Source of the DNA: a virus
Length of the DNA stretch: 56,953 nucleotides
Reading direction: 5' to 3' (one strand)
IMG/VR virus record: IMGVR_UViG_3300031746_000022
Location: 1 to 56,953 of that record
Part shown: positions 25,052 to 33,547 of the stretch, piece after piece
Position numbering within the stretch: the stretch's first letter is position 1
Layout of the letters: each line of letters opens with the position of its first letter
Notes under the pieces: generated by a model
What the model was told of the DNA's origin: nothing
What the model saw: only the letters and a program-made list of their open reading frames with translations
Databases searched by the model: none
Translations under genes and position numbers: made by a program

Positions 25052-25891
25052 ATGTCCCACCTTATTCGCATTGCTCATAAATTTGCATCAATTTTAAAAA
25101 AGAGCGATGAGCACGATCCATTACTTAAACATCCGGGTCAAGTTGAACAATATATTGACCCTGAAATGACCGAAGAATTAGATGAAATAGTTAAAGATAG
25201 CTTGCATTTAGTTATTCTAATGCAACGTGTTTTTATGGATTTTGGGCAAACCTGTGAAATGGCTGCAGGTGAAAAAAGAGAGTTGGGTTGTAAGCTAGCC
25301 GAACAAGTTTTATTTGAACTTCAAGACATTGAAACAAATTTACAAGATCCCCATTTACTTGAATTTGTATTAAATACTGAAAGCGGCATTTTAGATACCA
25401 TTGCCGAAAGTGTCGCAATGATTGCAATGGTACTCAATCTTGTTAGACCCGCAACAGAAAAAATGCCAGAAGCATTTAAAGATTTAGATCAGCGTGTATT
25501 TAAATGGTTGGATGAATTAAAAGAAAACATTACCAAAATAGCCGATCAATCTATGGGGCAATCCGAATTTATGGAACGTCATTTTGCAGTAGAACCAATG
25601 GGAATGAAAGAACAGGTAGATACTGATGTTGATCAAATTCTTGAAGAAGATATACATCCAGACCATCCAAGCTTTCAGCCAGAATTAGAAACTTGGCATA
25701 GAGAAAATGAGCAAGATGAGGATGATGAGCTTGAAATTAATCCGGCTGGCACTGGTTATGGTCCATTAAGTAGAGATTGGACAGAAGATAAAGAAAGTAA
25801 AAAATATGATGATGATAGTTTTAACTGGAAAGAAAAGAAGAGCATTTCTTCACAGTTCTATAATGCTAATATGTTAATAAAGAAAAAATAA
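25052..25891 (+). CDS. Acidic helical protein with LIRIAHKF tag
   Basis: 279 residues, the only rightward gene between the capsid gene and the next leftward block. It begins MSHLIRIAHKFASILKK, nearly the same as the gene at 22822. Then a predicted long helical body (residues 45-180, for example VILMQRVFMDFGQTCEMAAG and the later ESVAMIAMVLNLV) and an acidic, extended C-terminus (WHRENEQDEDDELEINPAG) with a final WKEKKSISSQFYNAN. Likely a scaffolding-like or internal protein by charge and placement; no known domain seen. Confidence 0.6.
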   Translation: MSHLIRIAHKFASILKKSDEHDPLLKHPGQVEQYIDPEMTEELDEIVKDSLHLVILMQRVFMDFGQTCEMAAGEKRELGCKLAEQVLFELQDIETNLQDPHLLEFVLNTESGILDTIAESVAMIAMVLNLVRPATEKMPEAFKDLDQRVFKWLDELKENITKIADQSMGQSEFMERHFAVEPMGMKEQVDTDVDQILEEDIHPDHPSFQPELETWHRENEQDEDDELEINPAGTGYGPLSRDWTEDKESKKYDDDSFNWKEKKSISSQFYNANMLIKKK

Positions 25892-25900
25892 ATAAATTAT

Positions 25901-27244
25901 CTAAAACAGAATTCCATCATCTTCTTCTGGGGGCAAACGTGCCTTTTCTAATCGGTGCCTTTGATTCATGATTTCTCGTTCGGAGGCGCCTCCGGCGATT
26001 TCCTCCAATCTTCTGTTTTTAGGGATTTTATTTTTTCTTTCCTGTTTTAGTCTTTGTAGTTCGTCGGCCATTTCATCTGAAAATGCTCCAGGATTATTTT
26101 CTACCATCGTATTAAATGAATGACGATCTTGTTCATATTCTTTTTCAAATACTTCAAAATCTTCTTCGGTCCACCAAAAGCTTTCATTAGGAAATAAGTC
26201 TTTCCAGGTAATGCCATCAATAGTAACTTTCGTCTGCCCATCTTCGCTTACAGCATATGGTCTGCCAAAATTACCAAAATCTGCAGGAGGATCTCCTACA
26301 TATTCTATAATAAAATTACGAGCCTCTACCGGATTAGTAAATGATTTGCTAAATCCTGTCATCCTATGATCGCGCGCGGACGGATCGCTTTGATTAATAT
26401 TAACAAGAATACCATCCAAATTTTTTCTTTCAGGATTTGTTAATAAAATGATCTTATAAGCTTCATTAATTTTGGATTGTATAGCAGGATCGCCTCCCAC
26501 ATCTGGATGGTGTTTTTTACTTAATGCTTTATATTTCTGTCTAATATCTTCTAATTTATCATTCTCTTCTATTCCAAGAATTTTTCGTGCTTCTAAAGAT
26601 GATAATTCAGAGGCTAATTTATAAAATGTATTAGACCATTTTAATAAATTACTTATCATATTACTATTGGCTTTTTTTATTTCTTTAAGATATTCTGGCG
26701 GAATAATACCATTTTTAGTATGAATGCTGATATGTGGAACGTCTGGAGCATACAGCCCCCGATCATCAATATCATTGTATAATTTCCATAATTCTTTAGC
26801 TGACATTGCTAAATATTGTTTTAATTCCTTATTAGATAAATAATGATGCCTTTCACCATCTTGCATACCTTCTTGATATGGTTTTAATTCCATTCCAAAA
26901 ATGGAAATATCTGGATGATCTGCTAATAGTTGGGTAAGATTAATTTTTATAGGAATTAATTTATTTTTAAAAACTGGATGTTTTTTTGATACCATATTTA
27001 AATTTGGTATTAATTGAAATACTGCATTGGGTCCAAGTACGGCTGGACGAGAAAAATTATCTTTGAGAGCTTTATTTATTTTATTTTTTAATTTCGTAGA
27101 AGATATGTTTCTACTTTTAGCGGCTAATTCTAATAAATCAGGACGATTTAAAAGAGCCTTGCCGCTATATAATCCGTCATCCATAATGGATTGTATGGCA
27201 TCACGAGATACATAACTATAAACAAAAATATCCCATTTAGCCAT
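25901..27244 (-). CDS. Possible ADP-ribosyltransferase-like domain fused to a DnaJ J-domain
   Basis: 447 residues in three parts. Residues ~1-190 have the pattern FVYSYVSRDAIQSIMDDGLY at the start and HISIHTKNGIIPPEYLKEI at the end, the N- and C-terminal marks I associate with ADP-ribosyltransferase/RNA 2'-phosphotransferase folds (h-Y-s, sI..GL, then IPPEYI). Residues ~203-215 carry a NLLKWSNTFYKLAS tag. Residues ~217-268 are a J-domain with the HPD tripeptide (KHHPDVGGD), which stimulates Hsp70/DnaK ATPase. The rest is acidic and helical. The J-domain is reasonably firm; the ART assignment is tentative. Possibly a virion-delivered effector acting on host chaperones or targets. Confidence 0.7.
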   Translation of the reverse strand: MAKWDIFVYSYVSRDAIQSIMDDGLYSGKALLNRPDLLELAAKSRNISSTKLKNKINKALKDNFSRPAVLGPNAVFQLIPNLNMVSKKHPVFKNKLIPIKINLTQLLADHPDISIFGMELKPYQEGMQDGERHHYLSNKELKQYLAMSAKELWKLYNDIDDRGLYAPDVPHISIHTKNGIIPPEYLKEIKKANSNMISNLLKWSNTFYKLASELSSLEARKILGIEENDKLEDIRQKYKALSKKHHPDVGGDPAIQSKINEAYKIILLTNPERKNLDGILVNINQSDPSARDHRMTGFSKSFTNPVEARNFIIEYVGDPPADFGNFGRPYAVSEDGQTKVTIDGITWKDLFPNESFWWTEEDFEVFEKEYEQDRHSFNTMVENNPGAFSDEMADELQRLKQERKNKIPKNRRLEEIAGGASEREIMNQRHRLEKARLPPEEDDGILF

Positions 27245-27247
27245 ATA

Positions 27248-28984
27248 TTACCTATAAGTTTTAAGTTCAGCAACCATCTCTTCGTCACCCGGAGTCCAAA
27301 CCGTATTGGGTCCAAATGCTCCTAATATGCGATGAGATAGCTCTGATGAATGGTGTTTGCTAAAAGCATCTCCTTTAGCTACCGCTGCTCGAATTTTTTG
27401 TATAATGTTATTATCTTTAACGAATTTTAATAACTTTTCATTTCTTCCAAATGTTGTTTTACGCTGTTCGCTCTTTCCATATTCCCTATCAATAGCTCCT
27501 AATAAACTATTAACCACCTCTAAATCATCTGTATGTTTAGTAAGCTCTGATAAGGCCACATCTCCTTCGCCTTGCTCATATAGGTAAGATAAAGTATATC
27601 TAATATTATCAGAATTTTGTAATTTACTTGCGGCTAATTTTAGCCCATCAATATCATCTATTAGATTAAAAAACTTAATAATATGCTCATTGGTAATATA
27701 ATCTGGGGAACCTCCCAAATTAATAATATCATGCAAATATTTTAAATAACTTATATCTTCTTTGCACATTTCAATTAACTGTAAAATATTACGATTTGAT
27801 ACGCGTCGTTCTTTAGAGAACACATTTCTCATAATACTACTTAACTCGGGCGTTTCGCCTTCTGTTAAATATTCTAATGCTTCATTACGCGTCTTCTCTT
27901 GGTTACGCACCGCCCTCTCATACATTGATGATATTGTTTCAATATTTTTTGTATAGTAAGGATATTTAAGATCCCACTCTTCTTTAGAAAGTTTTGTCAC
28001 ATCTTGTAATATGGTTTCAAAATATGCTTCTAATTTAGCGGGATCATATTTGCGATACATTTCCTCAAGTGAGGCTTCATCCATACGCCATTTGCCGCGC
28101 TGGGACATTTGGCGAGAAAAATCAACATATTTATCAAGATCTTTTGGATAATAGCCGTGCTCTGAGCCCGAACCACCTACCCACTTATCCCAATCATATA
28201 CATCCATACTGCCATTTAAAGCTTTTAAGGGAGCCGGAATGCCGTGGTCTTGAAGGGTTTTAGCATCTGCTATCATAATATCTTTAGCACTTAATCCCTT
28301 ATTTCCACCACGATTTGAACGAGTATCGGATGCACTATACCAGCCGCCCTCCGCTCCATTAGGTCCAAAACGCAACGGCACGGTGCCCAATAAAATATAC
28401 TTAATTTTATCTACATCTACATTGCCAGCTTCAATAGATTGGTTAATTCTTTCAACTGCCTTGCGCTCATTCTCTCCCGTATAAACATCCACATCGTGTT
28501 TTGTAATTTTAGCTCCACCAGCACCAATGCCAGTTTTAAAAGGATTACTATTAATTGGTTCTAAATTAATGCGGTGATCGACAATAGCAATTACTTTCCA
28601 GTAAGGCGTCATATTCATAGCATAATCGGCTAATTGATCTCCCAGGTGCATTTTATTACCTGCAGGATTATCAGCTTTTAAAATATAAAATCCTTGACTA
28701 TCACGTCTTACATCAGAAAAACGATGCATCCAAACGCCAGCCTCTTGCGCTACATCTTGTAAGAATTTTTGTTCTCGCTTTTCGCTTAACTGATCTTTGC
28801 TTGTAGGTATATTGGTCGTAGGTAAAGAGTGAGTAAGCTCTTCTTTAATTTTATCTTGTTCGCGCTGTTCTTTTTTTTCTTGTAATTTTTGACTTAAATC
28901 AATGACTTTTTTTTCTGCTGGTGCGGCAAGAATGGTCCGACAAGCCATAAAATATAAATAAGCTTTTTTAAAAGAACTTAACAT
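27248..28984 (-). CDS. Large uncharacterised virion-block protein
   Basis: 578 residues from the ATG at 28984; an earlier in-frame TTG (29017) is inside the upstream terminator, so I reject it. N-terminal SSFKKAYLYFMACRTILA is the tag-like segment, then a charged coiled coil, then a globular-looking domain rich in aromatic residues (SQGFYILKADNPAG, TPYWKVIAIVDHRINLEP, KYILLGTVPLRFGPNGA) and a helical C-terminal half (residues ~350-560). No enzymatic motif recognised. It is 4 bases upstream of the J-domain gene, so the two are co-translated. Confidence 0.6.
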   Translation of the reverse strand: MLSSFKKAYLYFMACRTILAAPAEKKVIDLSQKLQEKKEQREQDKIKEELTHSLPTTNIPTSKDQLSEKREQKFLQDVAQEAGVWMHRFSDVRRDSQGFYILKADNPAGNKMHLGDQLADYAMNMTPYWKVIAIVDHRINLEPINSNPFKTGIGAGGAKITKHDVDVYTGENERKAVERINQSIEAGNVDVDKIKYILLGTVPLRFGPNGAEGGWYSASDTRSNRGGNKGLSAKDIMIADAKTLQDHGIPAPLKALNGSMDVYDWDKWVGGSGSEHGYYPKDLDKYVDFSRQMSQRGKWRMDEASLEEMYRKYDPAKLEAYFETILQDVTKLSKEEWDLKYPYYTKNIETISSMYERAVRNQEKTRNEALEYLTEGETPELSSIMRNVFSKERRVSNRNILQLIEMCKEDISYLKYLHDIINLGGSPDYITNEHIIKFFNLIDDIDGLKLAASKLQNSDNIRYTLSYLYEQGEGDVALSELTKHTDDLEVVNSLLGAIDREYGKSEQRKTTFGRNEKLLKFVKDNNIIQKIRAAVAKGDAFSKHHSSELSHRILGAFGPNTVWTPGDEEMVAELKTYR

Positions 28985-29016
28985 ACAAGAATGGGAAATA
29001 ATTGATAATAAAAGCA

Positions 29017-29046
29017 AAAAGCCCGAACATTTCTGCTCGAGCTTTT
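29017..29046 (-). terminator. Rho-independent terminator downstream of decoration-like gene
   Basis: On the minus strand AAAAGCUCGAGCA-GAAA-UGUUCGGGCUUUU forms a 13-bp stem (two G-U pairs) with a GAAA loop followed by UUUUUGC. It closes the gene at 29740-29081, 35 bases after its stop. Its architecture (12-13 bp, GAAA loop) is the same as the capsid terminator, though the sequence differs. Confidence 0.8.
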
Positions 29047-29080
29047 AGCTAACTATTTAGTCTTTCGACTATTCAGTTAA

Positions 29081-29740
29081 TTATGAAACGGGTGGGTTCC
29101 AAGTAATAACGAGATGCTTGAATTGTAGAGTTCCACCAGCAACGCCAACTCTGGTTAGAGAGCGGGGCGTATTTACTAACGTATTGCCTGTTGAGAATTC
29201 AACTACGCGACCAACGCAAGGGGCTGAACCAACTTTTTGAGCAGTTAAGCAGAGTTTGCCGGCTGACGTGAAGAATAGTTGAGCTCCGACAGTTAATGTT
29301 ATTGAGGCAGCAAGTGTTGCATCAAGCGCATCAACCGTAACACCGTATAGCCCTGGGTTCATCCAGAGTGTTACTTTGCCAGAACCAGCCATTGAGCTGG
29401 GTCCAAGAGAAGTGCCACCAGAAACAACCTGACCAACTGATCCACCAACTACTGAACCAAAAAGAGTTCCGTAATTATCCGTACCATCATCGGTAAGGAA
29501 GAGTGGCAATTCGGTGCCACCTAATGTAGTTGTGACGATTGGGCGTAATTTCTGTGCGCCGCCGCCAAGATTGGCTTTGACATAACCGTCATTAACATCT
29601 GATGCTTTTTTATCAGAGCCGGTAATATCATAACCAACTAGGGTTGCAACTTCGCCACCAAGCATCGTTGTGAGTAACGCATCATAACCGTCGAACTGTC
29701 CAAAAGGTTGTCCGGTATTTCCTAAAAGTACTAAAGCCAT
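29081..29740 (-). CDS. Probable head decoration/structural protein
   Basis: 219 residues, Gly/Ala/Thr-rich, all-beta pattern: MALVLLGNTGQPFGQFDGYD, GGEVATLVGYDITG, then strands such as TLWMNPGLYGVTVDAL and LFFTSAGKLCLTAQKVGSA. No membrane or enzyme motif. Strong AGGA site and a dedicated terminator suggest high expression, as for capsid decoration or tail-tube proteins. It sits between large internal proteins and the capsid gene. Decoration is the best guess; tail-tube is the alternative. Confidence 0.55.
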   Translation of the reverse strand: MALVLLGNTGQPFGQFDGYDALLTTMLGGEVATLVGYDITGSDKKASDVNDGYVKANLGGGAQKLRPIVTTTLGGTELPLFLTDDGTDNYGTLFGSVVGGSVGQVVSGGTSLGPSSMAGSGKVTLWMNPGLYGVTVDALDATLAASITLTVGAQLFFTSAGKLCLTAQKVGSAPCVGRVVEFSTGNTLVNTPRSLTRVGVAGGTLQFKHLVITWNPPVS

Positions 29741-29813
29741 TTTATTATCCTAAATTATTTTCTTGCATCTGGGTCTTACTAAAGTCTAATTACATATTAT
29801 ATTATTAGTTAAT

Positions 29814-31121
29814 TTATTTAAAATTCAATAAGTGTTTGAAAAAACCCTCTTCTTTATCAGAATCAAAGGGAGACTTGTCAGACTTGTCAGACTTGTCAGA
29901 CTTATCAGACTTATCAGACTTATCAGACTTATCAGACTTATCAGACTTATTTGCGGGACCTTCTGCCACAGCTTCTTCTGTATGCTTTTTAGTAGATAAT
30001 TGTAATTTTACGATAGCATCTTCTAATGAGGTTAATGCTTTGCTTACATCTTCAACATTATTATCCATAAACCAATAAAGAGGAGTTAATATTTTAGCCG
30101 GATCTGCTTTTGCAAACGCTCCACTTTTAGCACGACGATCAAATTCTTGATGGAATTTTTTAATTGTATCTGTATCTTTTAAGAATTTCTTTGCAATATC
30201 GCCAGCTTGATGTAATTCTGAATCTTCCGTTGCCCGAGCAGCACCTTGAATGGCGTGTTGATTTATACTGTTCAAGATCTCTTGATATTGTCGCGAAGAG
30301 GCGATTAAATCTTGCAAAGCTTTTTCAATTTCATCAAAAAAACTCTTTTGCTCTGTAATAGAATGTAAGTCTTGTAATTGCGTCGAAACTATATGCGCAT
30401 TATCTTCGACATTTTTAACTTGTGGAGCTGTTTTAGTAAAAGCAGCCACCAAACCTCCAACAAGGGCTCCGGCAGGAATAAAGCCAATTTCTCCGGGACC
30501 GCTCCAAGCTCCCAATAATGCGGCAGTAGCCGCTCCAGCAGCGGCTCCCCCAAGCACACCTTCACTAATTGCTCCGGTATCTCTGGCTTTTTCTTTAAGC
30601 CATTGTGTAATCTCATCTATAGAGCCGGGAAAAGCTTGCTTTACACGGGTTTGCTGTTTAAAGGCAGATAGGTCAATGAGACAGCTATCTGCAAGTTTGA
30701 ACAATTCATCTTTGTTCTTATTATCCATCTCATTAGCAATTCTTACCAACTCTAATACCAACTCTTGCTCTGCATATTTGGGATTCGTATGATTTCCAAC
30801 ATTTTGTTTCAAAACAAGATTGTGCATAATATTAGCACGCTCTATATTATTTTCAACAAGACCATTTATTTTATCATAAGATGGAGCAATGATTACGGAA
30901 TTAGGGTGAGCTTGTTCCATAATATTAAATTTATAATCTTGCCCATCAGGCTTGACGCCATATAGCGCTTCAATAGTAGAAATACTGTCACTACCTGCGC
31001 GAGCTTCGGCATCATCTTTGTATTTTTTTATTTCAGCGCTGTCTTCAGCTAATTTGGTTAGCCCACTTTTATCAGCAATTTTACTGAAATTTTCCAACAT
31101 TTCTGATTTAAAACGTGCCAT
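29814..31121 (-). CDS. Internal virion/ejection-type protein with Lys-Ser-Asp repeats
   Basis: 435 residues. N-terminus RFKSEMLENFSKIADKSGLT carries a tag-like motif (NFSKIA). The middle has a Gly/Ala-rich hydrophobic hairpin (GVLGGAAAGAATAALLGAW and IPAGALVGGLVAAFT, residues ~192-230), able to enter membranes. A helical part follows and the C-terminus has eight Lys-Ser-Asp triplets, then FDSDKEEGFFKHLLNFK. The charged repeat may act as a flexible spacer. Proteins of this type near the head genes are candidates for ejection through host membranes. Confidence 0.6.
   Translation of the reverse strand: MARFKSEMLENFSKIADKSGLTKLAEDSAEIKKYKDDAEARAGSDSISTIEALYGVKPDGQDYKFNIMEQAHPNSVIIAPSYDKINGLVENNIERANIMHNLVLKQNVGNHTNPKYAEQELVLELVRIANEMDNKNKDELFKLADSCLIDLSAFKQQTRVKQAFPGSIDEITQWLKEKARDTGAISEGVLGGAAAGAATAALLGAWSGPGEIGFIPAGALVGGLVAAFTKTAPQVKNVEDNAHIVSTQLQDLHSITEQKSFFDEIEKALQDLIASSRQYQEILNSINQHAIQGAARATEDSELHQAGDIAKKFLKDTDTIKKFHQEFDRRAKSGAFAKADPAKILTPLYWFMDNNVEDVSKALTSLEDAIVKLQLSTKKHTEEAVAEGPANKSDKSDKSDKSDKSDKSDKSDKSDKSPFDSDKEEGFFKHLLNFK
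29872..29943 (-). repeat. Nine-base tandem repeat encoding (Lys-Ser-Asp)8
   Basis: Eight copies of the nine-base unit GACTTGTCA/GACTTATCA on the plus strand. The first three copies have GTCA and the next five ATCA, a block pattern expected from slippage or gene conversion. A likely length-variable microsatellite within the C-terminal spacer. Confidence 0.85.
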
Positions 31122-31132
31122 TATAGTTTCCT

Positions 31133-32245
31133 TTATACATTGCGTGAGTCTGAAGTTTTTTTCATATGTGTAGCCACATCATAAGCGAAGCTTAATACAA
31201 TTTCATTTATAGAATGATATTTTGCTGGCACCGCTAATATGTCAATTTGTCCAGTATCTTTATTACGATCTGTAAATGCCCGTAAAGTCTGCGCAAAAGC
31301 GTCACTAGCATCAAATGCACTTTCATCGGTTAATTGAGGATAAAGATCTTGTGCCCATTTAATTAAATTTTTACGAATATCTGCAATATTCATATGTAAT
31401 AACCATATATGATCTTTATCATTAAAAGTGGTGGTAAAAAGTTCAGGACTTGCATTTGGGTTACGATATAATTTAATATTTAAATCTTCTGGCGGAGGAG
31501 CGGGTTTAGGAGTTGCAACAGATTTCGTATCACTGCCGCTATCACTGGGAGTCTCGCTATCTTCTGGTGTATCTTTTTTAATTCCTAAAATATGAGAAAC
31601 GCCTTTGCCAATAATTTTAAATCCGGCGGCAATAACAACTGCTGTAATTAACCAGCCTACTAATCTTACAATAAACCCTAACATACCCTTACGTATAGTA
31701 TTACCGCCAACAGAGCCTAACATTGTTTGTAGCATTTTAGTTACAGCCGGATCTTGCTTATATCTATCGGCTAACTTTTGTATAAATAACATATTATTTA
31801 AAGAACCATATGTTTCAACGGCGTCCTGTAACGCTTTGGGATCTCCTTGTCCCGAAAAAGCTTCCTCACCACTTTGTTGAACGATAGCTTGAACTTCAGA
31901 ACTATCTCTATGTTTACCTTCATGCATGTCGGTCAGCAATGGCTTAAGCTTTTCTTTAATCGATTCAAAAAAATGTTCCCAATTAAATCCAAGCGCTTCT
32001 GCTAAAGCAAAAGCTGCGGAGATTTTTTTAAATCCCAATATCCACAATAATCCCGGACCAATAAATGCCAATATACTTTCAACAGGATGTTCTTTACTTT
32101 TGGCTAATAATTGTGAAACTTCGCTTTGCACTTTCCCAAATGCTCCTCCCGTATTATCTTGCGCTAACTTATAGAATGGATCTCCGCCAAGGAAGCGTTC
32201 CATTATTAAAGTGCTTTGGAGAAATTTGAGATCTGCTTTATTCAT
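31133..32245 (-). CDS. Internal virion protein with two membrane-like segments
   Basis: 370 residues. The tag-like GGDPFYKLAQDN is at residues ~20-31. Two hydrophobic stretches occur: SILAFIGPGLLWILGF (~57-72) and MLGFIVRLVGWLITAVVIAAG (~188-208). A Pro-rich linker (SVATPKPAPPPED) separates a C-terminal domain that ends YDVATHMKKTSDSRNV. This suits an ejection or pore protein packaged in the capsid. It is the fourth of five large genes packed end to end. Confidence 0.6.
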   Translation of the reverse strand: MNKADLKFLQSTLIMERFLGGDPFYKLAQDNTGGAFGKVQSEVSQLLAKSKEHPVESILAFIGPGLLWILGFKKISAAFALAEALGFNWEHFFESIKEKLKPLLTDMHEGKHRDSSEVQAIVQQSGEEAFSGQGDPKALQDAVETYGSLNNMLFIQKLADRYKQDPAVTKMLQTMLGSVGGNTIRKGMLGFIVRLVGWLITAVVIAAGFKIIGKGVSHILGIKKDTPEDSETPSDSGSDTKSVATPKPAPPPEDLNIKLYRNPNASPELFTTTFNDKDHIWLLHMNIADIRKNLIKWAQDLYPQLTDESAFDASDAFAQTLRAFTDRNKDTGQIDILAVPAKYHSINEIVLSFAYDVATHMKKTSDSRNV

Positions 32246-32247
32246 AA

Positions 32248-33546
32248 TTATTTAATTCGTTCTAATTCGTCTGAACGCTCGCGAGCTTTGGCGCTTTGAC
32301 TAGATACAAAATCTTTACCTAATAAATTCATTAATTGAGGAGATTGTGCAATAGTTACTAGGGACGCCTGTATTACATCAACCATTTGACGCAATCTGGC
32401 TGCAGCCTGTATGGCGTGCCCGCGAGGTGCGCTACCACGCGGTAGTGACGGATCTTGTGCGCCGCCCGGAAAATTAGCCTCCAAACTATTCCAGGGTCTG
32501 GCGGCATTATAAGTAACAACATCACGAAATATTCGAACATTTGGATGCTCTGTGGCTACGTCATTAATAAAACTTTGCCAAGCATTAAAATTACCACTTA
32601 TAGCGTCTTTAAATTGAGCAAATTGCTGAAGTAAAAATGTAGAATCATCAGCAAAACGCTGTAATGATGCGGTAGAGGGCTTTAGCCAAGGATCTGTAAG
32701 TTGTGGTTCGGGCAAAGTTGAGCGGGAGGCGGACCCGGCAGATAATATATTATACATATTTAAAATAAAATCATGCATATGAAGAGGACTAATAGATAAG
32801 CTGCTTGGATCGAGCGGAGGATTTGCTTTAATACCCTGTAAGCTAGCCTGTAAGGAAGCGTCAGATTTAGCTTTATCAGCTTTTGCTTTATCGGCTTTAT
32901 CGGTCGCACCTCCTACTGCCGGCGAAGTTGTTTTATTCGATATTAAGCCTGCAGATTCTACAGCTGATTGGTATCGTTTTACGGCTTTAGCCGCAGCATC
33001 GACCGCATCATCGTATCCGGCGCCGCCGGATTGTTCGACTGGACTAATATGTACGGCAGGTAATTTAGAATTAATTTCTGCTATAAGACGATCGACGGTT
33101 TTTACAGTAAGTAGTTTGCCAGACTGTGCAGCAAAATTTTTCACATATTCCATAATGTGAAGTAACCCATCTTTATAAATATGATATTCGCCATATTGAA
33201 GATATTCTTTAGATGCGCCGAGGCTTGGCTGTTTAGTAATAACAGGTATTCTATTAACTTTTGTAACATTTTGCACTAAATATGCAACAAAACTATCCAT
33301 ATCAACTAAATCTTGTAAAAATAATTGTCCTGTAAAAATTTGACCATCTTCGCCTTCTGGTAGGCTTGCATCTGGCACAGTTGTAATAAGTTGCTCGTGT
33401 AATCGATCTGTTAATTTATTAACTAAATTATTAATTTGCGCAAGAACAAGGGAATCATATTGCGCAAATTTAACTAAATCTTTATCTAAAATTTTAGAAC
33501 CTAAAATTAAATTAAGAAGAGTATAATCTTCGTGTAAAAAAGTCAT
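32248..33546 (-). CDS. Large internal virion-block protein
   Basis: 432 residues. Near the N-terminus KILDKDLVKFAQYDSLV is tag-like (VKFA). Mixed helical body with several alanine-rich stretches (DDAVDAAAKAVKRYQSAVES), a Lys/Ala/Ser-rich linker (TDKADKAKADKAKSDAS) and a helical C-terminus (AIQAAARLRQMVDVIQASL; ending AKARERSDELERIK). No enzymatic domain. Cotranscribed with neighbours within 1-2 bases. Confidence 0.6.
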   Translation of the reverse strand: MTFLHEDYTLLNLILGSKILDKDLVKFAQYDSLVLAQINNLVNKLTDRLHEQLITTVPDASLPEGEDGQIFTGQLFLQDLVDMDSFVAYLVQNVTKVNRIPVITKQPSLGASKEYLQYGEYHIYKDGLLHIMEYVKNFAAQSGKLLTVKTVDRLIAEINSKLPAVHISPVEQSGGAGYDDAVDAAAKAVKRYQSAVESAGLISNKTTSPAVGGATDKADKAKADKAKSDASLQASLQGIKANPPLDPSSLSISPLHMHDFILNMYNILSAGSASRSTLPEPQLTDPWLKPSTASLQRFADDSTFLLQQFAQFKDAISGNFNAWQSFINDVATEHPNVRIFRDVVTYNAARPWNSLEANFPGGAQDPSLPRGSAPRGHAIQAAARLRQMVDVIQASLVTIAQSPQLMNLLGKDFVSSQSAKARERSDELERIK

Positions 33547-33547
33547 C

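Noticed and set aside
28985-29017. Upstream TTG start for the gene ending at 27248
   Set aside because: It would place the start codon within the terminator stem of the preceding gene; the ATG at 28984 is used instead.
29872-29943. CRISPR-like array
   Set aside because: The units are nine bases with no spacers and code for Lys-Ser-Asp in frame; it is a coding microsatellite.
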